DNA from: Klebsormidium nitens
Taxonomy: Eukaryota; Streptophyta; Klebsormidiophyceae; Klebsormidiales; Klebsormidiaceae
Assembly (NCBI GenBank): GCA_000708835.1
Contig: DF237921.1
Coordinates: 1-20,160, forward strand
Length of the DNA: 20,160 nucleotides
Direction: 5' to 3'
The notes beneath the pieces are model-generated. The model was not told the origin of the DNA and did no database searches. It saw nothing but the letters and a program-made list of their open reading frames with translations. Positions within the stretch are counted from its first letter, which is position 1. Each line of letters begins with the position of its first letter. Positions 1 through 11,354 of this stretch are shown here, piece by piece. The translations under genes and the position numbers were made by a program.

Positions 1-212
1 GCGTCTGAATCGAAGGATGTAAATCGAACACGTCTGTTACGTACACAATGCTCCCTCAATTGGAATCATTGCTGTCACATGTGCAATACTGAGAAAGTGA
101 CACTCTAGACACCCGGTACACGCTCGGTCTGCAAGCCAGCCTCTAACCGAAATGCGTCCCTTTCAGAATGTACGAGGATCAATCCTGTACCGGTAATTTA
201 TCTTATTCTGTA

Positions 213-218
213 TTTATT
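213..218 (-). terminator. Candidate polyadenylation signal for the USP gene
   Basis: The minus strand reads AATAAA here, about 195 bases beyond the stop codon of the universal stress protein gene at 411. The position suits a 3' UTR signal. The motif is short and AT-rich sequence surrounds it, so chance occurrence is possible. Nothing else recognisable was seen in 1-410, which is probably 3' UTR and intergenic sequence. Confidence 0.3.
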
Positions 219-410
219 TTGATCTCCGGGCCTATACCCACAGATATTCGCGGCTTCAAATGGTCTCTGCAACCATGCGGCTCTTGAGGCACCAGCCTAC
301 TGTCGAAGCCTCCGAACAATGATGAATACAACCAAAAATCCTGAGTCGACCAAAGAGCTTCAGTCCGTTCACTCTTCTCAAATTTCTCGTATGAGACGCG
401 AGGACACTAG

Positions 411-3400
411 CTACAGCGACACGTTTAATCTCAACCTGTACGATTCTTTGTCGATCGTTATCTCCTCTGACGGCACATCCTCCCGGGCACTTTTCTCTGG
501 GGGAACGACAAATCTCCGCTTAGCCCTTCGTGTCCCCTCGTTGGCCGGCTCCTTTCCGATCAGGGGGCTGACAGCTTGTGGCCCCAGATCGTTGGTTCCG
601 ATCCCCGGATTTGTGAGTTGTGGGTTCTTTTCTCTTGCCTGTCCTTGGAAACTGACTTCTGGTAGCCAAACGGTAAACTTTCCCGGCCCGGCCCTGTTAT
701 GCCGCCCCTCGTCGGCGTTTTCTTTCGGGTTAGTAACTTGTTGCCCCAAGCTGCCGAGTGACTCTCCCCGGGTACTATCTTGTGGGCCGTTGTCCCGCTC
801 GGTTGGGTTCCCCGGGGCCTTATCTTGACGCGCCTTCTCGGCCGTTCCTTTTCCGGTACGGGAATGTGCTCCTGCAGTGTCGATTGAATCTTCCCGGGCA
901 CTATCTTTTGAACCCTCGTCGTTTGATCTTTTTGAGGTACCAGCTTGCCGCCCCGAAGTGTCGGTCACTTCTTCTGGGGCACTATATTGTGACCCCTCAC
1001 TGTTCGATCCTCCCGAAGAACTAGGTTGTGCCCCGGCTACAATGTCCGTTGACTGTCCCCGGGCGCTTTCCTGCGGGCCCTCATCGGCCGCTTCCGGTCG
1101 GGGCCTGCCTTCCGGCCCCGGCGGAACCACGAGCACCGGCACCGGGCAACGGCGCACGAGATGGGAGCTTAGGCTTCCCAGAAGACACCTGCAAGAGAAC
1201 CCCCGTCATAATTTCCAGTCACGAAGGCTCAGAGTTCCCTGTTTTGGGGTTTTGAGGGTTCGAGGAAGGAAGCAGGGGGCCACGGCTTCAAAGGGCCGTC
1301 GAACGGCGCCAGGGCCCTTGTCCTCCTTTCTGGTATCGAGTTGGAAGGGGCCACTTGTGTCGTGCAAACGAAGAGCTCGATCTGCAAGAGCTAGACCTTT
1401 GTGCTGAACGAGTTCGAGACCCTGGATTTCGGCGAACCAAGGACCGCCTTCCAAGGACCGCCTTGAAACCGTAACCCTTCTGTTCTCGTCCAACAAATAG
1501 CAGCCTCGACGAACTTTTCTGGAAATATGATCTGGGGATTGGGCGTAGATGAAGCCGGGAGACGGGACTAGTCTCGACCAGTCAAGCTGATCAGTGATTA
1601 TGTAATCGCTTGCGTTACGAGCTGGAAACACAGTCAGCTCAAGTAAGGTAAACAAGAGCACATTTTGGTACCACTTTTTATTCGTTCCCTGAAAATTCAA
1701 GCTTTCCGTTGATCTTACAAGAGAGAAGGGAGCGGAAGGGAAGGAACAGTTACCAACAGTCAAACGCGGCGAAAACATCCTCCATACAGAGTCTCGTCAA
1801 TCTCCTGTAAACCGGCCGAACTGAAAATCGTGAATTGATCGAAAGTCGCGAGACCTTCTTCTCGAAACAAGGTACGTGAAGTAACACCAGCTACACGGTT
1901 CGTTCATTGCGCCTCTGCATCGATTACACCTCATCTCTAGAGTCCTGCCTTCTTATCGAAGCGTCAAAATAAGGTAAAGAAAGCTTTTCGCCTGATTCTC
2001 TTGCTCACCGTTTGAGTTTCCCCCGGCCCCCTCTCCCGACCACTACCAGGTCCGCTTTGTACTTGGAAGCGACCTCGGGGATCAGCACCCGGGAATCACC
2101 CATGAGGACCAAGCACCGGCCCTCGATCTGCAGACGAAAGAAGATCCGGCTTGGAGAATTCTGGATCACATTCAGATTTCGGTATCAAGACCGCCCAATA
2201 CAATTTGCTTGTGCAGCTGTCTTAGAAGAGGTCTCTCGACGGGGCTTCCAGACTGAAAATACCTGCGCTCAAGCTGGGAGTTCTCGACACTGAAAGAATT
2301 TTTCACGTTCTAATTGACGAGCTTGGATTTTGCTGGCACTTTTGCAGGAAGCGATCAAAACGACACTGGGATTAAGCAGGTCAACCACGAAGGAATCGCT
2401 CAAGCATGGAACTACTCACGTCATACTCGATCGTCCGGCAAGATCGCTTCTGTCATACTCGGTAAGTTTTCAATGGCTGCTCGCACATAATCCATCACGG
2501 GCTGAGTACGATCACGTCATGACTGGTCAGCGGTGGTTAATGCTTACGTCATGCTCGTTCATCAGCTCCAGCAAGCGCCGGAGGGCTCGTCGCTCGGCCT
2601 GGCCCTGGACCAGCGCCCACCGGTGATCCACCATGACCACGATATCCTCGTTGAAAACTGCGCGCGCACAAGCGGCCGCGGAAAGGTTTGGCTGCTAACC
2701 AGGTTCGATAACCAAACTTCAGTCTGGTCCTTTGAAAAGCAGCCGCAAAATAGCCGTGATAAAAACCTGGCTACTGCTCGAGTCTGGTCGTTGAACAGTT
2801 AACCAGCTTCGAACAAGCCCGTAACCGACTATGGTTAACCGCCAGAAAAGCCTGTGCGGACTTATTACAGAATGATTCGTGAAATATGGGAGGAAAGGAG
2901 GGTGGAATAAAGAATGCAGAGAAGAAGAAAAGGCGATTGACAAGAGACCCTGTGCTCCAAAGGTCTGACGTAGGAGCGACGGAAAAAGTTTGCAAGCCCG
3001 TCAGGCTGACCGGAACAATTCTGGGGGCAATATCTTTGTAAATCCTTCCGGAAATCCTTGGATTCCGCATCGTCGCGTGAACAGAGTCTGAAGAGTACTC
3101 CCAGAAATAAGCACGATGGGTCCACTTTTTGAGTTCACCTGTGAGATTGCAGCACGAGTTTACGAGATTAAGATACTCTATGAAGACGACCACCGTTTTA
3201 GAGACTTTTTCTGCGGCCTTCAACTTAAATCCTTGGGCCTGACACGCTTAGGCCAACGAAGAAAAAATTCTAGAGAACGATTCGCGCTTGTTAGCCACAG
3301 CCTGGATGAATGTGACCTTCCGGAACGGCGTTTCACTGAACTTCATTGTGGTCGAGGCAAATTGTGCTCTACGATACGAGACCGGGTGAAACACCTCAGC

Positions 3401-3887
3401 GCTCCGCTTCCGACACAACCGATCCAAACGGCGTGCAAGTTTTCAATGTGGACTTCGATTTGAGGGGGACGCATCCGACTCCATGGAATGTTTGGTTCTT
3501 CAAAGGTGTATCGGAGAAGCACAAAAAATCACCCACAGGGAAAAGCGAGAGTAGTCTCCTTTCGCTCAGAGGTTCATTTTGCGAATCCGGTTAGTGTCTT
3601 TAACAAGGTGTGTTCATTTTGCGAATCCGGTTAGTGTCTTTAACAAGGCGTGTTTACCCAAGGGCTGAGTTATCTTCTAGGACCCACGTTTGTGAGACGA
3701 CCCGGGGGACCAGCTAATGGAACAAGATTAGCTGGTCCCCCGGGTTGTGCACTTCGTCCCGCGCAAACCGCAGCGCGCGCAGGGAGCCCTCTGATCCGTT
3801 GATTGCGCACAGCACGCGCTTCGATCTGCTGCCACGTGGCACGAAGGCCGGCGCCCGTGCATGGGGCCTGGTGAAGCAAGCGCCCAT
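411..3887 (-). CDS. Universal stress protein (USP) domain protein with long repetitive C-terminal tail; first exon possibly broken
   Basis: Four minus-strand exons together encode one USP (UspA-like) domain, an ATP-binding Rossmann-type fold used in stress responses. Exon A (3887 to about 3717) starts MGACFTRP, a possible N-myristoylation/palmitoylation signal, and carries beta1-alpha1-beta2 (KRVLCAINGSEGS, then NPGDQLILFH). The ATG at 3887 is the first after an in-frame TAA. Exon B (2657-2548) has DIVVMVDHRWAL and an amphipathic helix. Exon C (2127-2009) has GDSRVLIPEVASKYKADLVV. Exon D (1188-411) begins CLLGSLSSHLVRRCPVPVLV. Exons C and D together rebuild the USP nucleotide motif G-2x-G-9x-GS (GRGG...LLGS). 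Junctions B/C (phase 0, GAC/GTAAGC) and C/D (phase 2, CG/GTGAGC to TTGCAG) are clean. Junction A/B is not: exon A reads into TAG at 3714-3716, with no usable donor before it, inside a hairpin. After the domain, exon D adds about 230 hydrophilic residues with repeats. The gene could be a pseudogene, or an exon boundary may be missed or misassembled. Family assignment is firm; integrity is uncertain. Confidence 0.8.
711..1082 (-). repeat. Degenerate coding repeats of about 27 residues in the USP tail
   Basis: In the last USP exon, four units start with the consensus (E/N)G-x-(Q/K)-x-S-(A/T)-(R/P), for example EGPQESARGQSTD, EGSQYSAPEEVTD, EGSKDSAREDSID and NGPQDSTRGESLG. Spacings are 28, 27, 42 and 27 residues. 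The segment is rich in Gly, Ser, Asp, Glu and Arg and predicted by eye to be disordered. A weaker echo (KSAREDVPSEEITID) occurs near the C-terminus. The repeats lie directly after the folded USP domain. Function is unknown. Confidence 0.75.
1437..1464. repeat. 14-bp perfect tandem duplication in USP intron
   Basis: The 14-base unit ccaaggaccgcctt occurs twice head to tail inside the intron between exons C and D of the USP gene (1189-2008). It looks like a simple slippage duplication. Confidence 0.85.
3572..3651. repeat. 40-bp tandem duplication, two copies
   Basis: Two head-to-tail copies of a 40-base unit starting gttcattttgcgaatccg (3572-3611 and 3612-3651) differ at one base (ggtgt against ggcgt). 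They lie in the first intron of the USP gene, just downstream in transcript terms of the broken end of exon A. The near-identity suggests a recent event. Confidence 0.95.
3700..3745. repeat. Perfect 19-bp inverted repeat (hairpin) at the end of USP exon A
   Basis: The left arm 3700-3718 (acccgggggaccagctaat) is exactly complementary to 3727-3745, separated by the 8-base spacer ggaacaag. The right arm is the USP coding sequence for PGDQLI on the minus strand; the left arm is its fold-back copy and supplies the in-frame TAG that ends the exon A reading frame. A GC-rich 19-bp stem with a short loop should be very stable as RNA or cruciform DNA. Confidence 0.95.
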
Positions 3888-5710
3888 TGGAGGTATGATT
3901 ACAAGCGGCAACCTTGCTTCTTGCGCGCCGTTTTTGTGCAACTTTTCTAATGCAGCTTTCGTTTCTGAGGCTTCTTTCTGCAGCCTTGATTGATCTTACA
4001 GGTTGAGTCAGTTTCACTGCCCTGTGTAATGGGCTCAAGCTTGTCTACTCGGTAAGGCAATTTCTGCCACATGTCCCTCCTCTTTCGGCTCAATGCAGCT
4101 TTTTGTAGAGATCAAAACGCGTTCGCAGCCAGAACGCGATACTTTCAGAGCGGAAAAAAGCTCTTTGGTCAGTCGAGGAACATTGATTACCTGTTGCTTC
4201 TGGCACTTTGTGCTTGTCGTTCTTTCTATGAGGACAAGGAAGAGGCGCAAGAAGGGGACCTAGCTAGCCTTCAGCCCTGCTTTCGAGGCGCATTCTGAAA
4301 AGCTTTCATAGCACTGCTATGCGGTCTGGAATTGCTTCCGCTTCTTCCAAGCCGATTTGGCGGTGCGTTCGACCTCAAACAGGATCGACAGAGCCACGCC
4401 GAAGTTGCATGCATGCACGGAGTCGTTGAGGGAAGTTCTCCGACCGTTGACATGCATTCTCTCATCAACTTGTGGTGCAGCAAGTCGCCGGAAGTTTCGC
4501 CCTTTACGACAAACCGGAAGGTTTTGGCTAAGAGTTACATAAAGCGCTCAGTACGGTCACTTGGACGGGTTTGAGCGACCTTCTGAGCTTTTAAGGTATG
4601 TTTCCTCCATGTATATCCAGCCTTGCAGTGACGCAATCGCAATTCCCGAACAATCGCGCACAAGGCGCGGCCACCCCAGCGTCCAATTTTCACATTCTCA
4701 GGAACATTTCCTTCAGCGCTCAGTCCCATCTGTAATTGGTCATTGTAGAAACGCGCTTTTGCAAGCTCCTGCAAGCTGGCACATTCATCATACAGAATTC
4801 AGCAGAATTCCATATGTTGTTTTATTTATCTCGAAAACAAAATGACTGTAGTCTCCAAGGCTCCTAAAGAACCAGGAGGATGGAGGATCTTCAAGAGAAG
4901 CCGCATCTTGTGCGTGCCGGTGGCAGATTCTCAGGAGGAGTATAGTGGGGTGGAGGCTACGGTACGAGCTTCGAGATCGACCAGATGAATCTCGTATGGA
5001 AATGAAGGAGCTCAAGTGTGCATGATCCAATGCTGAACCAGATCTCGCCGTCGGATCACCACGTCACTTTATATACTGCCTTCATAGCATTTGTCAGCTG
5101 CATATGCAACCGGCATTCCTAGGCCTCCGGCCATGCAAAATCTGCGCCGGCGCTGCGCACAATTTAACTTGAAGTGCATCGATCGTTTGCGTTTGACTAG
5201 ACGGCCGCCTGGATGTGATGGTTACCTGAATTGCAGGACGACTCTTTGAGAGTTGGCGTGTGTATGCAAGGGCGCGCCAATGAGTCTCATATGCGACTTT
5301 CTGTTTTAGCGCAGCGAAAAGTGATACATGGCCGGTATAGCTTTCAATAATAGTTCAAGCAAATTGTTACCACAAAATTGTCTTGTAACTGCACAGTACA
5401 ATACCTTGACTGCTTATCAATAGTCTAAAAGTAGCGCACAGGTTGATAGAATCTTAAGTTTCTCAATTCCAGCCCGAGACCGTCCGTACAAGCCACAATT
5501 TCCCGTATACACGGCCCAAAACCTGGAAGCGTAGACTTACTTATAGACCTCAAGAAATAGTCATAGCACCGAGTCTAATAGTTTGACGATACTCATCAAA
5601 CGCAGTACCAAACACAAAACCGCTCTGTGACTGTCTCAATCACAAACCTGGCCGTCATAGCCGTAGCAAACTACAAACACCTTTCGAACCAGAACCTTAA
5701 TATCATGACC
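3888..5710. other. Intergenic region between USP start and hydrolase 3' end
   Basis: Only short overlapping open frames on both strands are present and none shows a recognisable protein motif. The region should contain the 5' leader and promoter of the minus-strand USP gene and the 3' UTR of the minus-strand hydrolase gene. A TATA-like element lies at 5068-5075. I cannot exclude a non-coding 5' exon or a lineage-specific small gene. Confidence 0.6.
5068..5075 (-). promoter_or_regulatory. Candidate TATA box (TATATAAA) for a minus-strand promoter
   Basis: The minus strand reads CAGTATATAAAGTGACGTGG, a good TATA element followed at once by an ACGT-core (G-box/ABRE-like) sequence. It points towards the USP gene, whose ATG lies about 1.2 kb downstream, so it would imply a long or spliced 5' leader. 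This is a match by sequence only. Confidence 0.3.
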
Positions 5711-8700
5711 TCACTTCAAGCCCACTTTCCGGCTGAGCCTCAGCACTCGCTCTGACGCCTTCATTCTCTGCACCGCCTGCATCCGTAGGAGCGCTCCGGC
5801 CAGCGGAAAGCTAACGGCAACCGCAACGTAAGCCAAAAGCCACGCACTCTTGCTTCCATGCATCGCCAGCCGGTTGTAGCAGCTCATCAACTCAGAGTAC
5901 CGAGTGCTATCCAATGCCGGCCGCTTCTCGCCGTCCTGATCTTGTGGAGGGGTTTCAGATTTTCGGACGGCAATTGTCGCTGCGGACGCGCTTCGGACGA
6001 CGGCGGCGGCGGCGGCTGCAACGGCAGATGCGGACGCCGCAGCCGTGGAGGCCGCAAGAGCGGCGTCGTTCAGCGACTGGTGGGCGCTTCGGGGGGTGGG
6101 AGCGACTCCTCGCATCTGAAAGCCAGGAAAGAATTTGAGCATTTCACCCAAGTAGAGCCATGAATTGAACCAAGACGGGGGAGGCAACCGCTCTTTACAT
6201 TGGGCTGCAATGTAGTGGTAGAATAGCAACCAGGAGAAATTCCGCGAATAAGCCATGCGGTATGACAAAAGAGTCAGACTTTTCAGTAGCTCCAGGGCAC
6301 ATACATTGATGCTACTTGAACAACTTTTGCGTGCGTAAGATGAAGTCTCAGAGCACACACTCGAGGCTGAACATTCAAGAGGGACTACCAAGCACCGACA
6401 CGAAGTTACGAGGCAGACTCGGATCTTCAATTGAAAGCCAGGGACTGCTGTTCCTCGAGGCGATTGATTTGTCTACTCACACTCTTTCGTACAGGCTCTA
6501 ATCTGTGGCGGACGGAGAAAACCTCTGACATGCAACTTCGCAGACCGTCTTTGGAAACTCGCCAAGAGCCAGAAAACCTCGCAAAGCCCAGAGGAGAACG
6601 GCCAGTGAGTTGCCCTACCTGTTTGAGGATCTCCGACAAGAAGGCCTCGACTGCCGCCGCCTGGCTCTCGTCCGCAAACTCGATGACAATGCGCTTCAGA
6701 CGCCCGTTCCGGAGCGGAGTGCTGTTCGCCGACACTCTGACCGGGGATTCGGACGCATTGCCCGGAGTTTCGGACGCCTTTTCCCGGTTGTCGGACGCCT
6801 TGTCCCGGGGTTCGGACGGGGGTTTGAACGCTTCGCCCTCATTTACGGACGCTTTGCTCGCACTCCCGGTGACCTTGCCCGGGGTGTCCGCTGCGTTGAC
6901 TGGGGCTTCGGACGGTTTGCTCCACGTTTCGGACGCCCAAGCGTGGTCGTACGCCTCACCATTTGGCTCCTTTGCATGGGTTAGCAAGACCCCGTTTGGT
7001 TTCGCGGCCCGTTTGGGGGTGCCCACCAACCGGTCCAGCACCGTGTGCGTCACACCGTTCATCTGCGGCAACACGCCGTTCGGCTTGGCGCCCACTTTCG
7101 GTGTGACGAGCACCTTGCGGGGTTTCACCTCAGCGTCAATCAGGGCGTCGGTCACACCGTTGCACGTCTCGACCGCCCACCCGTTCTCCAGCGCCGTCTC
7201 TTCCCCGACTCCCTTGACCAACGGCAGGGGGCCACGTGGAACCGTCCCATTTACCGCCTGCACGGGCTCGAGCCCTCTGTACCCCACGTCGAAAATCCCC
7301 CCCAGAAAATCGACGCAGGGTCTGGTCCACCAAAGCCGCCGCGGGAGCCACCCGTCGTAGATTGCGAGATGGCCTCCCCGGGGGGCGGTGGCAAGAGTGA
7401 CGTAAGGGTTGAGGCGGCACTCGTCCCAGGGGATGGACTCTTTGGTGCAGATGGGGTCGTCGAGGGCGCTGAGCGCGAGCAGGGGGGTGCGCACGGCGGT
7501 GACGAAGGGGGCGCTGCTGCAGCGGCGGTAGTACGTGTCGACCGTCTGGGAGAATTGGTGAAGGGTTTGATTTAGCAGCCTGTCAATTGATCGACTTGCA
7601 CTGATTGGTAGGCTGAGGTTCTGTTCTGGATCGCACAAAGCGATTAGAAGTGGTGATAGGTTTAGACTGTCTGGGGGCGAGCTGAAAGTTGACAACTCGC
7701 GATTTGAGGGACAGAACTGGATACTTTCCTGTCCTTAGCGGTTTGCTTGGTGAGGCACTTATACCCTCTGGCACACTAGTCATACGGGTGAAGAGACCAA
7801 TCCGCAAGAAATCTCGCACTCGCATCAGCTTTATCTCCAACGTTCGCCGGTCCGTCCAGAGCAGGACCAAAAGCAACGACGCACCTCGAAGTTGGCCGTG
7901 AAGCGTGTGATGCGGTCGTCAAATTCGCGCAGCGTGCGCGAGCGCTGCAGGTTCGTGAAGTCGACAAACTTGGAGAAAGGCTCCTTGTGCAGCTCCGCGA
8001 ATTCCCTGAGACCGTGCGCCAACGCCGAGTTCCAGAACCGCTGCACAGAGATAGCGTGTTTGTGTTTGTCACACCGATAAATATTGAGATTCATATGATC
8101 TTGGACTCATAAAGTTCATGGGAAAGCATTGCTCTTGAATCCAGACGTTCTCAATGTCCCGAGGTTGTCGATTTTATCCCCACCAACGAAGGACGAGCCT
8201 TTGAATTGTGTTGAACCTTTGGGTCCTGCGCTACCAGAAATCTAGTACAAGCAGAGCCTTCAGTCAATCAGTCAAAATGGTTTGTCCAGCCGGTTTCTCA
8301 GATGCGAGTCGATGACGGCGAATCGAACAGCTCATGTGTCAAATTGCAACAGCCGAACCGTCCCGATCTCTGAGAAAAGTTCTTCAGATCAAGGCAAAGA
8401 AATGCCAGTAACTTCGAGCTTCCCCCACGCTTTCACATGTTTTCCCTACATACTTCTATCCAATTTGACTCACAATATTGACCCGCAAAACCCTTCTCCT
8501 CACCTGAACGAACGTCCTGTTCATGAACCGGTCGCAGACCAGCAGGTCAAACGGGCACCCGATCGCAACCGCTCCCCAGACCGGGGAGTCTGCTCCTTCC
8601 TCCCCAAGAAACTTGATCACCATGTTTGCCCCGAGGCTGGCACCAACTAGAGCCAGGGGGGCGGAAGGCAGCCGAGCCCCGATCTCAGAGAGGACCTCGC

Positions 8701-11354
8701 GCATGTCGTCCGTCCAGCCGGCATTGTAGAAGGTTTCGGACTGCACGTCGACATGTACACTTCGGAAAGGAAAGCGGAACATTCCTGGCACGTAAGGAGG
8801 ACTTGGGACTGCAAATGTACGTTTAACGCACCCCGAGGGACTCAATTAACGAAGAGAGAGATTCACAAGATACATGTTTATGATGTTCTTAAAGCTTCGT
8901 TTGCTGACATGTACCAAACAAAGAAGGTGAAGATTGTTCGGACTGCAAGCGTGTCAACAGAGAAGGATTCTACTGTGTGCAGATTCTTCGCAGGGCACTC
9001 CTCAGCAAAGAGACGCTAAAAACGAAGCAGCTGAAAGAGATCGACTGTTCCAGGTCTTATATGCAAGCACATCCAGGCAACCAGTGATGGCAACACTTGG
9101 ATGCAACGCGCTTTGCTGGAGGTGCATCACTGCTACTCTTCAGAAAATTGTCCAACATAAGCAACCTGTCACCTTTGCCGGAAAGTCAACGATGCTTCTT
9201 CCTGTTGAATCTCCTTCGACCCTGGAAGAAGTGGCTCATCACCACAGCACAGCACAAGTGAAGAAGCACTTGCAAAGCTGCTACTACCTGCGTCACCGCT
9301 TCCTCACCGTCAGCGAGACTCCTCCCAGGCCCCGGTGGTTTATCACGACCGACCGCCAGCCTTTTGCGGTGATGTCAGCAACCAGGTACTTGAGGTAAGC
9401 ATTGCTGGAGTCGCTTGTCAATCCTGGGATGATGGCGACTGTGGGGGTCGTTGGCTGCTCAGTTCCCGACCAATCAAGGCCGACAGAGCCCCCATCTGAA
9501 AGTCGGAACACCTCTCTGCGTGGAGGAACGGCTTGTGAGATGCTTCACTCAAGAGTTTAGAAGGCGGTTGAGATGGGTGTCAATGGTCAGAAGAGTGATT
9601 TACCATTGGTGAGGAGAAGGTTGGTGTGATGAACACAAGGTCTGGTTGAAGTGTCCTGCTACAGTCTGAATGTGCAGAGGGGATCAGAAATGGGGACACA
9701 AGCCAGGACTTGCTTCGCTGCTTGAAGACTCCGATTTGACAATCAAGCTTTCTGGTGCCTATTTGCACTGCAACTCGTTTTGAGGAACGTCAATTGCTAG
9801 CGGACTGTCCACAGCCTGGTTAAAGATTGGGACGTGTTTCTCCATTACACCCTGAAACCTTTCTCCTTTGCAATAAGTGCTGTTGTTAGCATCCCTCTAA
9901 AACAACCATTGAAGAGCGGCGACCAGAAATTGTGCAATATGTGTAGAGGATAGGCTAGCTTTTCCAATGGCTGCCATCCAAGCTTGGAGTCAGGCACACC
10001 ACATGTCTCAGCGGAAGCCATAATGCAGAAAGTCATGGTGCACACTGACACTAATGCTATTTTCGATTTCGTGTAGCCTTGTTCCTTAGCTCAAAAGGTC
10101 CAAACTTGAATCCAGTCCGTTCAACGAGACAGGTCCTTAGATCCTACCTGCGTTTGATTGAAGGAGTATACTTGAAAAGGTACAAAAGATGAGAACACCT
10201 TCAAGAGAAGCAGGGTTGTCTGCACTGATTGGAATCACCAACTTGAAAGAGCATTTATGCACGATATCCCTCCATATCTCAAGCACACACTTTTCGCTTG
10301 TATTTCAATGTATGCATTTAGGAACTCGGATTGATCAGTCAGTTGCGTGCAAATTCATCAGACTTCCGTTCGTACCACTCAATCATTCTTAGCTATCTGC
10401 TGAGAAAGATAGAAAAGAAGTGTACCTCCGATATTTGACAACAGGACTCCAAGGATCAAAGTGGAGGTACACAGTCTGCAGGTGGGGGCTGCAGAGCCAG
10501 GGTGTCGAGCGGTATCTGCACCAAGGTTGGACAACTGAAGAAAGTACTTCTGCTTCAAACAATAATTGCATCCCTGACCTGACATCTGCACCTTTGATAG
10601 CATTCTCCAAGAGGCAAAGCAGGTGGTCGCTATGATTAAGCCTCAAGCTAATCCAGAGCGCATTCTCTAATCTCTCACCTTCTAGAGGAAACTAGCAACT
10701 TGACCAACACAAGGATCTTCAGGCATCCCCCTCATTACAATGGTGTGCTTGGCTGCTTGATCATACATTGATTCTTGCTTGTGGCGCCAGTCTAGTCTCA
10801 AGGTGGTCAACAATGTGACAGAGGCTCTTTCATTGATCCATTGAAAGGACGTAAGTACAGTGTCAAGAGATGCAAAGTCTAATATAATGGTGGAATCCAA
10901 ACATCATCGTTCAAATAAGGTGGTCTGCTGACGTGATCTTCGCTTGCTCATTCCATCTTCTCAACAAGAGTGAAAACCATTGCAAATGATTGACAAGTTC
11001 CCCGCTTTCTGCCACCAGCCTGACCACTCAACATAAATGCTCTATCCACTTTTAAGATAAGGACATTCTAGAAACTGGAAGCAGATTACAGGAGCAGCGG
11101 CTCAATGCGGAGTCTCACCTTCGCTTGAGACTGACGCATCTCTCTGCCACAAGTCGTGAAACAGGCGACTCTGTGCCTACTTCCACCGCTACGGCAAAGC
11201 AAGTGAGCAGTGCCTCAAGGAAGTAGAAGTCCAAAGCCCAATAGATAAGGGCACAAACAATCACTGCGCTGAGGCCTAGCCACACCAAAGCTGGGACCTG
11301 CCCCAGAATCCCGGCACACATCCAAAGGTCTGCCGCTCCCAGCGTCAGGGCCAT
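5711..11354 (-). CDS. EMB8/ABHD1-3-type alpha/beta-hydrolase, seven exons, membrane-anchored, with long repetitive linker
   Basis: Seven minus-strand exons splice in consistent phase to 752 residues plus stop: 11354-11119, 10515-10426, 9515-9308, 8740-8504, 8040-7885, 7545-6619, 6115-5711. All introns are GT-AG (603, 910, 567, 463, 339 and 503 bases). The ATG at 11354 is the first after an in-frame TAG. The order matches plant embryogenesis-associated EMB8-like proteins: two hydrophobic segments in residues about 10-60; TPWLCSPHLQTV in exon 2; the oxyanion-region motif INHRGLGGVS in exon 3; nucleophile elbow GASLGAN (Ser about 213) and KFLGEEG in exon 4; ALSALDDP (Asp about 338/339) and GGHLA (His about 368) in exon 6. 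The Ser-Asp-His triad is therefore intact and the protein is probably an active membrane-associated esterase, lipase or acyltransferase; the substrate is not predictable. From about residue 385 to 600 there is an unusual repetitive hydrophilic linker, then a short conserved-looking block (RLKRIVIEFADESQAAAVEAF), an Ala-rich stretch, and a C-terminal hydrophobic helix (AWLLAYVAVAVSFPLAGALL). Confidence 0.92.
6735..6945 (-). repeat. 21-bp periodic coding repeat in hydrolase linker
   Basis: On the plus strand the core tcggacg recurs at 6749, 6770, 6791 and 6812, exactly 21 bases apart. The cggacg core returns at 6846, 6909 and 6930, and those are spaced at multiples of 21. The repeat encodes a seven-residue unit of the type KAS(E/D)xPx (for example KASDNRE, KASETPG, NASESPV) in the linker of the hydrolase. 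The 21-base period keeps the frame open. Confidence 0.85.
6990..7165 (-). repeat. Internal duplication NGVT...KPNGVL in hydrolase linker
   Basis: Two stretches of the linker share start and end motifs: NGVTDALID...VGAKPNGVL and NGVTHTVLD...AAKPNGVL. They lie next to each other and differ in length by about six residues. On the DNA the shared core gtcacaccgtt occurs in both copies. This suggests an older duplication upstream of the 21-base array. Boundaries are approximate. Confidence 0.65.

Noticed and set aside
319-828. 169-codon plus-strand open frame
   Set aside because: It is antisense to the USP tail and reflects that exon's repeats and composition.
1206-1778. 190-codon minus-strand open frame
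   Set aside because: It lies wholly inside the USP intron between exons C and D, has no recognised motif, and stops before the exon D acceptor.
2771-3223. 150-codon minus-strand open frame
   Set aside because: It falls in the first USP intron, with composition like its surroundings and no family resemblance.
6431-7360. 309-codon plus-strand open frame
   Set aside because: It is antisense to hydrolase exon 6; its length comes from the repetitive GC-rich linker on the other strand.
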